Origin: Stagnihabitans sp038231395
GTDB taxonomy: Bacteria; Pseudomonadota; Alphaproteobacteria; Rhodobacterales; Rhodobacteraceae
Direction: 5' to 3'
NCBI GenBank assembly: GCA_038231395.1
Contig: JBBRLL010000019.1
Span: 1 to 64,000 of the forward strand
DNA length: 64,000 nucleotides
The notes below the pieces were generated by a model. That model was not told where the DNA came from. It was given only the letters and a program-made list of their open reading frames with translations, and ran no database searches. Made by a program: the position numbers and the translations under genes. This document shows, in pieces, positions 9,144 through 16,804 of the stretch (the stretch's first letter is position 1; every line of letters starts with the position of its first letter).

Positions 9144-9599
9144 ATGCCGAATGACCTGCTAGACCGTTATGATCACGCGATCCTTGACGTGCTGGAGACT
9201 CAGGGGCGGATCAGCGCCACAGAGCTTGCCGCGCGGATCGGCCTGTCAAAATCGCCCACTCAGGCCCGGATGAAGCGGCTGGAGGCTGCGGGGATCATCC
9301 GGGGCTATGGTGCGCGGCTGGACAGGGTGAAGACCGGGCTGGCCCATGTGGCTTTCGTGGAAGTGCGCCTGTCGGACACGCGGGAGGCGGCGTTACAGGC
9401 CTTCAACCGCGCTGTCGTGACCGTGCCCGAGATCGAGGAATGCCATATGATCGCCAGTCGGTTCGATTACCTTTTGAAGGTGCGCACCGCCGATATTCAG
9501 GCTTATCGTCGGATCCTGGCAGAACATATCTCTGCCCTGCCGCATGTGGCGGGCACCTCGACCTATGTCGCGATGGAGGCTGTGAAGGAGGGGCGCTGA
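9144..9599 (+). CDS. putR: Lrp/AsnC-family regulator, probable PutR
   Basis: This 151-residue Lrp/AsnC regulator has an N-terminal helix-turn-helix at about residues 6-55 (LDVLETQGRISATELAARIG, then KSPTQARMKRLE). A RAM effector-binding domain follows (VAFVEVRL, EIEECHMIAS, FDYLLKVRT). It lies head to head with putA, 105 bases away. This matches the known alphaproteobacterial arrangement in which PutR activates putA in response to proline. ATG at 9144 is preferred over 9120 because CGGGGA sits six bases upstream. Confidence 0.88.
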   Translation: MPNDLLDRYDHAILDVLETQGRISATELAARIGLSKSPTQARMKRLEAAGIIRGYGARLDRVKTGLAHVAFVEVRLSDTREAALQAFNRAVVTVPEIEECHMIASRFDYLLKVRTADIQAYRRILAEHISALPHVAGTSTYVAMEAVKEGR

Positions 9600-9676
9600 C
9601 CGGGCAGCGCACCCCAAATTGTGCATTGCATTGACTGCGACGCGACCTCAGCCAAGCCCCCTCGCAGACCGAAATG

Positions 9677-9802
9677 CTATTCCTTGGTCTTGTTGACGTT
9701 CAGCCCGCCCTTGGTCGAGGCCACGGCGATTGTCTGACCCGGCTTGACCTTTTCCTTCTTCGGTTTCTTGGTTTCCTTGCGCGCGCCTGTACCTTTGGCC
9801 AT
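9677..9802 (-). CDS. Small lysine-rich protein of unknown function
   Basis: This 41-residue, strongly basic protein starts MAKGTGARKETKKPKKEK and ends with a TIAVASTKGGLN-like tail. It has an AGGGGA ribosome site before ATG at 9802 and no membrane segment. The ordered C-terminal half and the good ribosome site suggest it is real. It follows the sugar cluster on the same strand, but about 100 bases after the ROK kinase stop it is upstream in reading order of nothing else, so it is probably a single gene. Binding to nucleic acid or ribosomes is a guess from charge only. Confidence 0.65.
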   Translation of the reverse strand: MAKGTGARKETKKPKKEKVKPGQTIAVASTKGGLNVNKTKE

Positions 9803-9905
9803 ATCTTTTCCCCTGTTTTGGCACCGACTCAAGCGGGCCCTAAGTCGAGTGTAGGCGCGTATTGCGCGCAGGGGAATCCATGATTTTGGCCTGTGATGCG
9901 GCCCT

Positions 9906-10844
9906 TCACGTCCGGGGTATGCGTGCAGCAAGTTCCGGGTGAAAGATCAGGGTGGCAGCACCGATCAGGCTGGAATTGGTGCCAAGACGGGCTTTGTGCA
10001 GTGCCACACCCTCGAACCCGGGCTTGAGGTGGCTGTCAAGGGTGGCCCTGATCGTGGGGGCCAGTTGGTCAAACGCCTCTGACATGCCGCCGCCAAGGAT
10101 TATAGCTTGCGGCGACAGGATGTGGGACAGGCTGGCCAGCCCCATGCCCAGCAGTTCGGCCTCTTCGGCCACCAGTTTTCGCGCCAGATTGTCGCCATTG
10201 GCAGCCGCATCATAGATGGCGCGGGCGTCGATGGTTTTCCCGTAAAGGGTTGATATGTCTGTGACCATAGCCTGAGCGCGGGCGGCAAGGGCGGGGCCAG
10301 CGCCCCAATCCTCCCAGCTTGGCAAGGTCGCACCCCTGAAACGGGGCCAGTCGCGGTGAAACATCATGTGGCCGATGTGACCTGCCATGCCGCGCCTGCC
10401 GCGCAACGGGCGGCCATCGGCAATGATCCCGCCGCCGATACCGGTGGAGATGGTAACGTAGATAAAGTCGCTCAGCCCCTGCCCCGCGCCAAAACACAAC
10501 TCTGCCAAAGCGCCGGAAATGCCGTCGTTTTCGACCTGAACCGGCAGGTTCAGGCGTTGCGACAGGGCGTGGCGCAACGCAAAGCCCTCAAACCCCTGCA
10601 GGGTCTGGATGAAGAATGTCTGACCGGTGATGGTGTCCAGCGGCCCCGGCGCACACAGGGCCGCACCTGCCACCGACGTCCCGCCCATCACCTCAGCCGC
10701 GAGGGCTGCGATCTGGTCCAGCACGACCGCCGGCCCCTCCATCGCGCCGGTGCGGACGGTTTGGTGGCGGGTGATTTGTCCCGTGGCATCGACCAGACCC
10801 GCGCGGATATTGGTGCCGCCAAGGTCGATGGCCAGCGCTTGCAT
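9906..10844 (-). CDS. ROK-family sugar kinase
   Basis: This 312-residue kinase has the ROK fold. The phosphate-1 loop is IDLGGTNIRAGLVD at residues 6-19. The GND-type segment (VENDGISGALAE) follows, then ISTGIGGGII and the adenosine loop ILGGGMSE. It would phosphorylate a hexose-type sugar with ATP. Two family features differ. The usual Cys-rich zinc motif (CxCGxxGC) is absent, replaced by RFRGATLPSWEDWG. The usual GExGH is GHIGH, as I recall it in N-acetylmannosamine kinase NanK. The neighbouring RPE-like epimerase instead recalls the allose kinase/epimerase pair. The substrate is therefore open. It is the last gene of the cluster, 13 bases after its neighbour. Confidence 0.85.
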   Translation of the reverse strand: MQALAIDLGGTNIRAGLVDATGQITRHQTVRTGAMEGPAVVLDQIAALAAEVMGGTSVAGAALCAPGPLDTITGQTFFIQTLQGFEGFALRHALSQRLNLPVQVENDGISGALAELCFGAGQGLSDFIYVTISTGIGGGIIADGRPLRGRRGMAGHIGHMMFHRDWPRFRGATLPSWEDWGAGPALAARAQAMVTDISTLYGKTIDARAIYDAAANGDNLARKLVAEEAELLGMGLASLSHILSPQAIILGGGMSEAFDQLAPTIRATLDSHLKPGFEGVALHKARLGTNSSLIGAATLIFHPELAARIPRT

Positions 10845-10857
10845 CACAGGCCCTGCG

Positions 10858-11556
10858 TCACAGTGCCGCCAACCACGCCATCCGGGCGGGCAGATCGGCG
10901 GCGTTGAAAGCCAGTGAGCCCAGAACCACAGTTTGCGCTCCCTCGGCCCGCATCCTCGGCACCGTATGTTCGCGGATACCCCCATCAGCCGCAAGAATGA
11001 CTTGGGGTGCTTTGGCCGCCAGCAACGCCGTAGCCTCGGCAATGCGCAGATAGGTCGTCTCATCCGGCGAAACGCCCTTGATGCCGATTTTGGTGGACAC
11101 AAGCGTCAGCAGGTCAATCCGGTCAAGCCAGCGGTTGGCCTCGGGAACCGGAGTTTCCAGTTGCAGGACCAGACCCGCTTTCAGCCCCAAAGCCTTGATC
11201 CGGGTGAAGGCTTGTTCAAGGATTTCAGCCTCGGTTTCGCAGTGGATCGAGATCAGATCAGCCCCGGCCTCGGCGAATTGGTCGATCTGGCTCAGCAGGA
11301 CCGCGCCCTTGACCATCAGATGCACATGCATCGGCTTGGTGGTCGCTTTGCGAAGGGTAGCAATCTGGTCGGGGAAGAACAGCAGGGCGGCGGTGAAATG
11401 ACCATCGCTGACGTCGATGTGCAGCATGTCGACATGCGGCTCCACCCGGGCCAGATCGGCGCGCAGCGCGCCCAGATCGGCGCTCCACACCGAGAATTCG
11501 GCGATCAGGCGGTTGCGCGGCAGAGTATCCAGCCAGTCTGCGTCAGGTCGTGCCAT
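10858..11556 (-). CDS. Ribulose-phosphate 3-epimerase-like enzyme
   Basis: This 232-residue TIM barrel belongs to the RPE/AlsE family, which epimerises ketose phosphates at C3 using two Asp and metal-binding His residues. The signature HIDVSDGHF lies near residue 46, HVHLMV near 78, SIHCE near 100 and a C-terminal ADGGI near 188. The strand that usually reads VDGGI has Ala before Asp, and the phosphate loop differs from housekeeping Rpe. Together with the ROK kinase this suggests a rare ketohexose 6-phosphate or related substrate. ATG at 11556 follows GAGGGA. The T tract of the upstream terminator abuts that ribosome site. Confidence 0.82.
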   Translation of the reverse strand: MARPDADWLDTLPRNRLIAEFSVWSADLGALRADLARVEPHVDMLHIDVSDGHFTAALLFFPDQIATLRKATTKPMHVHLMVKGAVLLSQIDQFAEAGADLISIHCETEAEILEQAFTRIKALGLKAGLVLQLETPVPEANRWLDRIDLLTLVSTKIGIKGVSPDETTYLRIAEATALLAAKAPQVILAADGGIREHTVPRMRAEGAQTVVLGSLAFNAADLPARMAWLAAL

Positions 11557-11566
11557 GCGTTCCCTC

Positions 11567-11595
11567 AAAAAATGCGCCCCGGCGTTCACCGGGGC
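11567..11595 (-). terminator. Intrinsic terminator between transaldolase and the epimerase
   Basis: On the minus strand a perfect 7-bp GC stem (gccccgg / ccggggc) with a 6-base loop is followed by GCA and six T. It lies immediately after the transaldolase stop (11602), and its T tract touches the ribosome site of the next gene. It would lower expression of the last two genes unless read through. Confidence 0.82.
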
Positions 11596-11601
11596 TAATG
11601 C

Positions 11602-12537
11602 TTACAGTTTTGCCGCCACCATCGCCTCTAGCTTCAGGGTGTCGGCGTGGAAATTGCGGATGCCCTCGGACAGCTTTTCCGTGGCCATCGCGTCTTCGTT
11701 GTGGCCCCAGCGGAACTCTGCCTCTGAAATCGCCATGTCGGGGGCACCGGCAGCACCGGCGGTCAACATGCGCGGCAGGTCACCCATGTCTTCAGACAGC
11801 TTGCCGATCAGGTCGGGCGAAATGGTCAGGCGGTCACACCCGGCCAAGGCTTCGATCTGGCCGGGGTTGCGGAAAGACGCGCCCATCACGACGGTTTTGA
11901 TGCCGTGCGATTTGTAATGGTCGTAGATCTTGCGCACCGACTGCACGCCCGGATCATCCTCGGCCGTGAAGGTTTTGCCGGTGGATTTGCTGTACCAGTC
12001 GGTGATCCGGCCGACGAAGGGAGAGATCAGGAACACCCCGGCATCGGCGCAGGCTTTGGCTTGCGCCATGGAAAACAGCAGGGTCAGGTTGCATTGGATG
12101 CCGGCTTTTTCCAACTCACGCGCTGCCTGAATCCCCTCCCAGGTCGAGGCGAGTTTGATCAGGATGCGGTCTTTGGGCACGCCAAGCTTGGCATAAGCCT
12201 CGATCAGGGCGTGGGCCTTGGCGATGGAGGCGGGTTTGTCGAACGACAGGCGGGCGTCAACCTCGGTGGACACCCGGCCCGGGACGATGGCGGCCAGTTC
12301 CGCGCCAAGGCCTACGGTCAGGTCCTGCACGATGGCCGCAACCGCGTCGGCACCGCCCTTCAGGCGCGAGATGGTGGCGGCAAAGCGGTCCTGATTGGCC
12401 GGGCTTTGCATGGCTTTCAGAACAAGGCTGGGGTTGGTGGTGCAGTCTTGCGGGGCAAGGCGGCGGACAGCGTCGATGTCGCCGGTGTCCGCCACGACGA
12501 CGGTCATCGTCTTAAGCTGGTCAAGTTTGCTGGTCAT
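11602..12537 (-). CDS. tal: Transaldolase
   Basis: The 311-residue length and motifs match the classical TalA/TalB group. Near the N-terminus is DTGDIDAVRRL, then CTTNPSL. The Schiff-base lysine lies in RILIKLASTWEGI near residue 130, followed by CNLTLLFS and ISPFVGRI. It transfers dihydroxyacetone units between sugar phosphates in the non-oxidative pentose phosphate pathway. ATG at 12537 is chosen for its AAGGA ribosome site; ATG at 12552 has none. The gene follows the ROK repressor by 96 bases, enough for its own promoter, and a strong terminator follows it. Confidence 0.93.
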   Translation of the reverse strand: MTSKLDQLKTMTVVVADTGDIDAVRRLAPQDCTTNPSLVLKAMQSPANQDRFAATISRLKGGADAVAAIVQDLTVGLGAELAAIVPGRVSTEVDARLSFDKPASIAKAHALIEAYAKLGVPKDRILIKLASTWEGIQAARELEKAGIQCNLTLLFSMAQAKACADAGVFLISPFVGRITDWYSKSTGKTFTAEDDPGVQSVRKIYDHYKSHGIKTVVMGASFRNPGQIEALAGCDRLTISPDLIGKLSEDMGDLPRMLTAGAAGAPDMAISEAEFRWGHNEDAMATEKLSEGIRNFHADTLKLEAMVAAKL

Positions 12538-12633
12538 GATGCGGTCCTTCATCTGGGTTCGCGGGGGATGCGCGGGAAATCGGCTGGCCTCTGTTTGACA
12601 CGGGATTGACGGGGGGGAAAGGTCTGCATCGGC

Positions 12634-13896
12634 TCACCTGCTTTTCGCAGGGGTCAGATCATCAAGGTCGGGCAGGGTGAACAATCGGTCGCGCAGGCGG
12701 GCGGCGGCACCGATGGCTGCACCTTCAGACCCGAAACGGGAAAGGTGAAGCGTAGGGCATGCACCCCCTTCCAGCATCCGGGCTGCGAAGTTCGCTTCGA
12801 CCCGGCTGGCCACCAACGGATAAAGCCGGGCCAAAGGGCCGCCCAGAACGATGCGGTCGGGGTCCAGCAAATGTGCCGCGTTGGCAAGACCCGCAGCCAA
12901 AGCCTCGGCCCACAGGGTCAGTGCTTTCTGGGTGGCGGGCTGGTCGCGGCTGGCCAGCAGTCGTGAGACGCCTTCTGACACCGCCCTGCCCTGCCCCATC
13001 GCCTCGGGAAACGCCGCGGCACCGGCCAAAGCCTCAAATTTGGCCGCGCGGTCGTGTAGTGAGATCCGCATATGGCCCAACTCTCCGGCAAAACCATGCG
13101 CGCCGGTGATCAGTCTGGCGCCGGCGACATGGGCCGAACCGATGCCCTCGGCCAGAAGCACCATCAGGAGGTTGGCAGGCACCGGGTCGATTCCGGTCAG
13201 GTCAGCGCCGGCAAGTTCGGCGGTGGCAAGTTCGGCGGTGGCAAGTTCTGCGCTGGCAACTTCTGCGCTGGCAAGTTCGGCGCTGGCGAAGGCGAAGGCG
13301 TCGTTGCCAACCTCAACCGTCCATTCGGGCGGCATGCTTTGGCGCAAGGCGTCCTGCATGGGCACATGGCGCCAGCCAAGGATCGGCGCATTGACGATCT
13401 GACCCTGCCGCCCTACCAGACCCGGCACGGCAAGCCCCAGCCCGTGGATGTGCGACGGATCGGTCCCGGCGGCGAGGCTTTTGGCCATGGCAACGATCTT
13501 GCGACGCATGGCCGCCGGGTCGTGAAAATCTGGGCCAGCAGGTTCAATAAGTCGATGGGCCACATGCATATCAAGGTTCAAAAGCACGCCGGAAATGGCC
13601 CGCGTGTCGATCTCGATCCCGATGAACTGCGCGCCGAGCGGGTTGAGGCGAACCGAAATGCCGGGCCGACCGACGCCGGGTTTTTCAGGTTTGACCGCTT
13701 TTACTGCTGTGCCACGGGGGGGCTCCGCCTCGATCACCAGCCTCGCTTCCACCAGTTCGGTGACGGCGTGGCCGACCGTGGCGCGGGTCTGGCCCAATAC
13801 CCGGGCCATATCGGCGCGCGACATCACGGCACCGCCCTGCAACAACCGCAGACACCGCAACGCGTTGATGTGGCGCAAAAGCCGTGTGGTGATCAT
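12634..13896 (-). CDS. ROK-family transcriptional repressor (NagC/XylR type)
   Basis: This 420-residue protein has an N-terminal winged helix at about residues 10-60 and a ROK sugar-sensing domain after about 85 (GIEIDTRAI, GLGLAVPGLV, VEVGNDA, HGFAGELGHM, IVLGGPL). It lacks the Cys zinc motif. It should repress this cluster, released by a sugar or sugar phosphate. Oddly, residues 205-235, just after the conserved GND segment, are a run of AELA(S/T) pentapeptides encoded by a 15-bp tandem repeat; ordinary ROK proteins have a short helix there. Its start overlaps the hydrolase stop by four bases (ATGA). Confidence 0.87.
   Translation of the reverse strand: MITTRLLRHINALRCLRLLQGGAVMSRADMARVLGQTRATVGHAVTELVEARLVIEAEPPRGTAVKAVKPEKPGVGRPGISVRLNPLGAQFIGIEIDTRAISGVLLNLDMHVAHRLIEPAGPDFHDPAAMRRKIVAMAKSLAAGTDPSHIHGLGLAVPGLVGRQGQIVNAPILGWRHVPMQDALRQSMPPEWTVEVGNDAFAFASAELASAEVASAELATAELATAELAGADLTGIDPVPANLLMVLLAEGIGSAHVAGARLITGAHGFAGELGHMRISLHDRAAKFEALAGAAAFPEAMGQGRAVSEGVSRLLASRDQPATQKALTLWAEALAAGLANAAHLLDPDRIVLGGPLARLYPLVASRVEANFAARMLEGGACPTLHLSRFGSEGAAIGAAARLRDRLFTLPDLDDLTPAKSR
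13205..13279 (-). repeat. 15-bp in-frame tandem repeat inside the ROK repressor
   Basis: Five head-to-tail 15-base copies (plus-strand unit gcg(c/g)(c/t)ggcaagttc(g/t)) are followed by a degenerate sixth at 13280-13294. They encode alternating AELAS, AEVAS and AELAT pentapeptides. Flanking codons are ordinary. Confidence 0.9.
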
Positions 13897-14687
13897 CGAA
13901 GCGCAAGAAAGCTGGCAAGGGTCGCGCGGGACTCTGCCACATGGGCGGGCTTGTCGCGGCCTTTGGGCGTCAGATTTTCAAGCTGTGCGCCGGGGATCAT
14001 GTCGGCCAGACGCTTGCCATAGTCAACCGGGTGGACGTGATCCTCCCCCGTGACCAAAACCAGCGTCGGCAATGTCAGCGCCATGATCTGCGCCGCACTG
14101 ACGCCCGGTCCATCCAGCGGAATACGCGACAACAGGGCGATGGTGGTCTCTATCTGCGGCCGCGCAAAGAAGCTTAGCAATGAGGCGGCGTTGTCGGGCG
14201 AGGCAAGGCTGAGGTCGCGGTAGGTCTGACCGGATTGGAACAGGGCACGGCCCACCGCGCCGTGCGAGGCCAAAAGGCGCGCCACCTCCAGATAGGCTTT
14301 CATGGTGGGCGGTGCTGGGTGATCGACCCAAGCGGGGCGGGTCAGGATCAAAGCCTCGGTCCGGGTGGGATAAAGCACTGCAAGCCGCAAGCTGATGGCT
14401 GCCCCAAGTGAGATGCCGCCCACAGCCACCGACGCCAGACCCAGATGATCCAGCAAAGCCAAGGCATCCTCGGTGAACTGGGCGATGGACAGGTCGCCCT
14501 CGGGTCCAAGGTCAGACCCCGCATGGCCACGACAGATGAGGGTGATGCGCTGGAAACCGTCCGGAAAAACCTCCGCCGGTTGGGCGGACGTGGCCCCCAA
14601 CCCGTGCTGCCACAAGACCGGGCGGCCCTGACCCTCCACCTCGAAGGCGAGGGTCGTGCCGTCTTGGATGGTGAAATGCCCCCTCAC
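13893..14687 (-). CDS. Alpha/beta hydrolase
   Basis: This 264-residue cytosolic hydrolase has the catalytic elbow GGISLGAA near residues 89-96 (nucleophile Ser). An oxyanion region WQHGLGAT lies near 26-33, an acidic residue in VTGEDHVHP near 214 and a late His in DKPAHVAE near 250. The family includes enol-lactonases and esters of many kinds. In this cluster a sugar-lactone hydrolysis step is plausible but not shown. It starts with GTG at 14687, which overlaps the TGA of the upstream isomerase gene (GTGA), indicating translational coupling. Confidence 0.8.
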   Translation of the reverse strand: MRGHFTIQDGTTLAFEVEGQGRPVLWQHGLGATSAQPAEVFPDGFQRITLICRGHAGSDLGPEGDLSIAQFTEDALALLDHLGLASVAVGGISLGAAISLRLAVLYPTRTEALILTRPAWVDHPAPPTMKAYLEVARLLASHGAVGRALFQSGQTYRDLSLASPDNAASLLSFFARPQIETTIALLSRIPLDGPGVSAAQIMALTLPTLVLVTGEDHVHPVDYGKRLADMIPGAQLENLTPKGRDKPAHVAESRATLASFLALR

Positions 14688-15499
14688 ACGTCACACAGAT
14701 CGCGCAGGGCTTTGGCAGCAGCCGGGGCATCAGCGGCGTCAAAGCCATGACCGATCAGCGCGCCGTCAAAGCCCGCCGCTTTCAGGCCGGCGACAAAGCC
14801 GGGCAGGTCGATCACGCCAGCGCCGGGGGGTACGACCTTTCCGGTGGCATCATGGTCCTTGGCGTGGGCGAGGAGGAGGTTTTGGCCCAGAAGGTGAAGC
14901 GCGTGGTCAAGGATCGCCTTTTGCCGCGCAGCGTCTTGGGCCGGGATCAGGTTGGCCGCGTCCAGAACGATGCCAAGATGCGGCGCGCACATCTGGTCAA
15001 GGATGCGGCGGGCGGTCTTGGCGTCCGCGATCACATTGGCCGGTTCGGGTTCGATCCCCAAGGCGAGGCCATGTTGGGCGGCTTGATCCAGCGCCCAGGT
15101 CAGTTCGGTGCACAGGTCGGCCCAAGCCTCTGGCGTGGCGTTATCGGGGTGGGCAGCCCACATGTTGCCCGCGTTGCGAGAGCCGGTGCAAAGGGTGACA
15201 ACCGGAATGCCAAGCCGTCTGGCGGCAAGAAGGACGTTGAGGAAGCGCGGGCGGTGAGCGGCGCGGTGAGCAGGGTCGGGGTGGGCCATGTTCCAGGTGC
15301 CGGACAGGGCAGACATGACGACGCCTTTCGTCTGGGTCAGGGCGTTTTCCAGATCATCGGGCAAGGCGTCTGGCAAGGAGGCCAGTCCAAGGTTGGAGAG
15401 GTTGAACTGCACAGCCGCAAAGCCATCGGCGCGGACGGCGGCGAAGGTTTGCGCAGCGGTGGGCACAGGATAGGTGCGGGAAAAGACGGCAGGGATCAT
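14684..15499 (-). CDS. Sugar phosphate isomerase/epimerase-like TIM barrel
   Basis: This 271-residue protein belongs to the xylose isomerase-like/AP endonuclease 2 superfamily. Metal-binding positions are suggested by GIEPEPANV near residue 147, VLDAANL near 177 and LLLAHAKDHD near 209, with a terminal GHGFD. Relatives epimerise or isomerise keto sugars and inositol derivatives. It is translationally coupled to the hydrolase and follows the Gfo/Idh dehydrogenase by 82 bases. The substrate is unknown. Confidence 0.82.
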   Translation of the reverse strand: MIPAVFSRTYPVPTAAQTFAAVRADGFAAVQFNLSNLGLASLPDALPDDLENALTQTKGVVMSALSGTWNMAHPDPAHRAAHRPRFLNVLLAARRLGIPVVTLCTGSRNAGNMWAAHPDNATPEAWADLCTELTWALDQAAQHGLALGIEPEPANVIADAKTARRILDQMCAPHLGIVLDAANLIPAQDAARQKAILDHALHLLGQNLLLAHAKDHDATGKVVPPGAGVIDLPGFVAGLKAAGFDGALIGHGFDAADAPAAAKALRDLCDV

Positions 15500-15581
15500 G
15501 ATTTATGCGCTGTGGTCAGGGGGAAGGGGCAAATTTTCTGCGAAAATTTCGGCGCCCGGTTTGCGAGGGATGCGCCTTGGA

Positions 15582-16661
15582 TCATACCGGACCCGTGGCA
15601 TCAGACAGCTTCACCGGCCTGCCGGTTTCGACCGATTGCATCACGGCGACCATGCCTTGCACCGATGCCAGACCGTCCTCGATGGTGGCACCTTCTTGCG
15701 GAATGCCTTTCAGGATGACGTCCGCAAACCCCTCCAGCTGGCGGCGGTAGAAATGGCCGTCGGCCCCCAGAACCCGGTGGGTGGAGGCATCGGCTTCGCG
15801 GAAAATATCCACCTCTGAGGCGCGATAATACCATGGATTCAGGATGTTGGCGGCAATTGAGCCGTTCTGGCCGTAGATCTGAAACCCCTCGTGCCAATCC
15901 ATCCGGACCGAAAGCGTCAGGTCCAGATGCCCCAGGGCGCGGTTTTCAAACTCCAGATCGACGAACCATGACATCGCACCGTATTTCTCGCGGTGGCGGG
16001 CGTGGACTTCGGTGATCGGGCCGCAAAGATAGCGGGCAAGGTCCAGCAAATGGCAGCCATGCGCCAGCATGTTATAGCGTTTCAGATTGGCCTTGGGGTT
16101 GCCCTGCGGCTTCATCGGGCGCGATCCCGCGTGCGGCATCGGCTGGATGGCGTCGGTGTTGGTGTAGCGGGCGGTGCTGTCGCAATACCACGCCTTAAGC
16201 GCCAGGATTTCGCCCATCTCTCCCTGCAGAAAGTCGTGCGCCGACTGGATGCCGGGGTCAAAGCGCAGCATATGGCCGACTTGCAAAACCTTGCCCGTGG
16301 CGTGGACGACCTTTTGAAGGTCGAGCACTTCCTCCACCGACAGGCCAATGGGCTTTTCGCACAGGACATGCTTGCCGGCCTCTAGCGCCTTGATGGCAGC
16401 TGGCACGTGAAAGGCGTCAGAGATGCCGATGATCACCGCGTCAACCGTCTCATCGGCGAGCATCTGGTCATAGTCGAGGTAGGTTTTCTGTGCGTCGTAA
16501 AAGGCGCCAAAACGGTTGGCCAGCCCCGCATCCGCATCACAAACGGCGCGCAGTTGGGTGTTGCGGCCCTTCTGCACCGACTCCAGATGGGCGAACTGCG
16601 AGATCGGGCCACAGCCCAAAATCCCCACATTGAGCAAATGCGCTTCCTTGGTGACCGGCAT
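15582..16661 (-). CDS. Gfo/Idh/MocA-family oxidoreductase
   Basis: The 359-residue protein has an N-terminal Rossmann fold (VGILGCGPISQ at residues 12-22) and the family motif CEKPIG near residue 100. The C-terminal domain carries the substrate His/Asp segment GCHLLDLARYLCG near residue 203. Such enzymes oxidise sugars or cyclitols with NAD(P). It is the first gene of the seven-gene minus-strand cluster, preceded by an AAGGAGG ribosome site and a candidate promoter, and it diverges from the phosphomannomutase gene. Confidence 0.88.
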   Translation of the reverse strand: MPVTKEAHLLNVGILGCGPISQFAHLESVQKGRNTQLRAVCDADAGLANRFGAFYDAQKTYLDYDQMLADETVDAVIIGISDAFHVPAAIKALEAGKHVLCEKPIGLSVEEVLDLQKVVHATGKVLQVGHMLRFDPGIQSAHDFLQGEMGEILALKAWYCDSTARYTNTDAIQPMPHAGSRPMKPQGNPKANLKRYNMLAHGCHLLDLARYLCGPITEVHARHREKYGAMSWFVDLEFENRALGHLDLTLSVRMDWHEGFQIYGQNGSIAANILNPWYYRASEVDIFREADASTHRVLGADGHFYRRQLEGFADVILKGIPQEGATIEDGLASVQGMVAVMQSVETGRPVKLSDATGPV

Positions 16662-16684
16662 CTGATCCTCCTTGAGTTTTAATT

Positions 16685-16713
16685 TGTTTACGACAGATAC
16701 TAAAGCCTTTCAA
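16685..16713 (-). promoter_or_regulatory. Candidate sigma-70 promoter of the sugar cluster
   Basis: On the minus strand TTGAAA (16708-16713) and TAAACA (16685-16690) are spaced by 17 bases, upstream of the AAGGAGG site of the Gfo/Idh gene. The -10 match is partial, so the assignment is tentative. Confidence 0.4.
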
Positions 16714-16804
16714 GAGGGCGTGGCCGGTCAGCACGCCAAATTTTGCGGCTTTGCGCGCTGATCATATGCCGCTAAACCCAAACCCTGACAAAGGACACAA
16801 AGCC

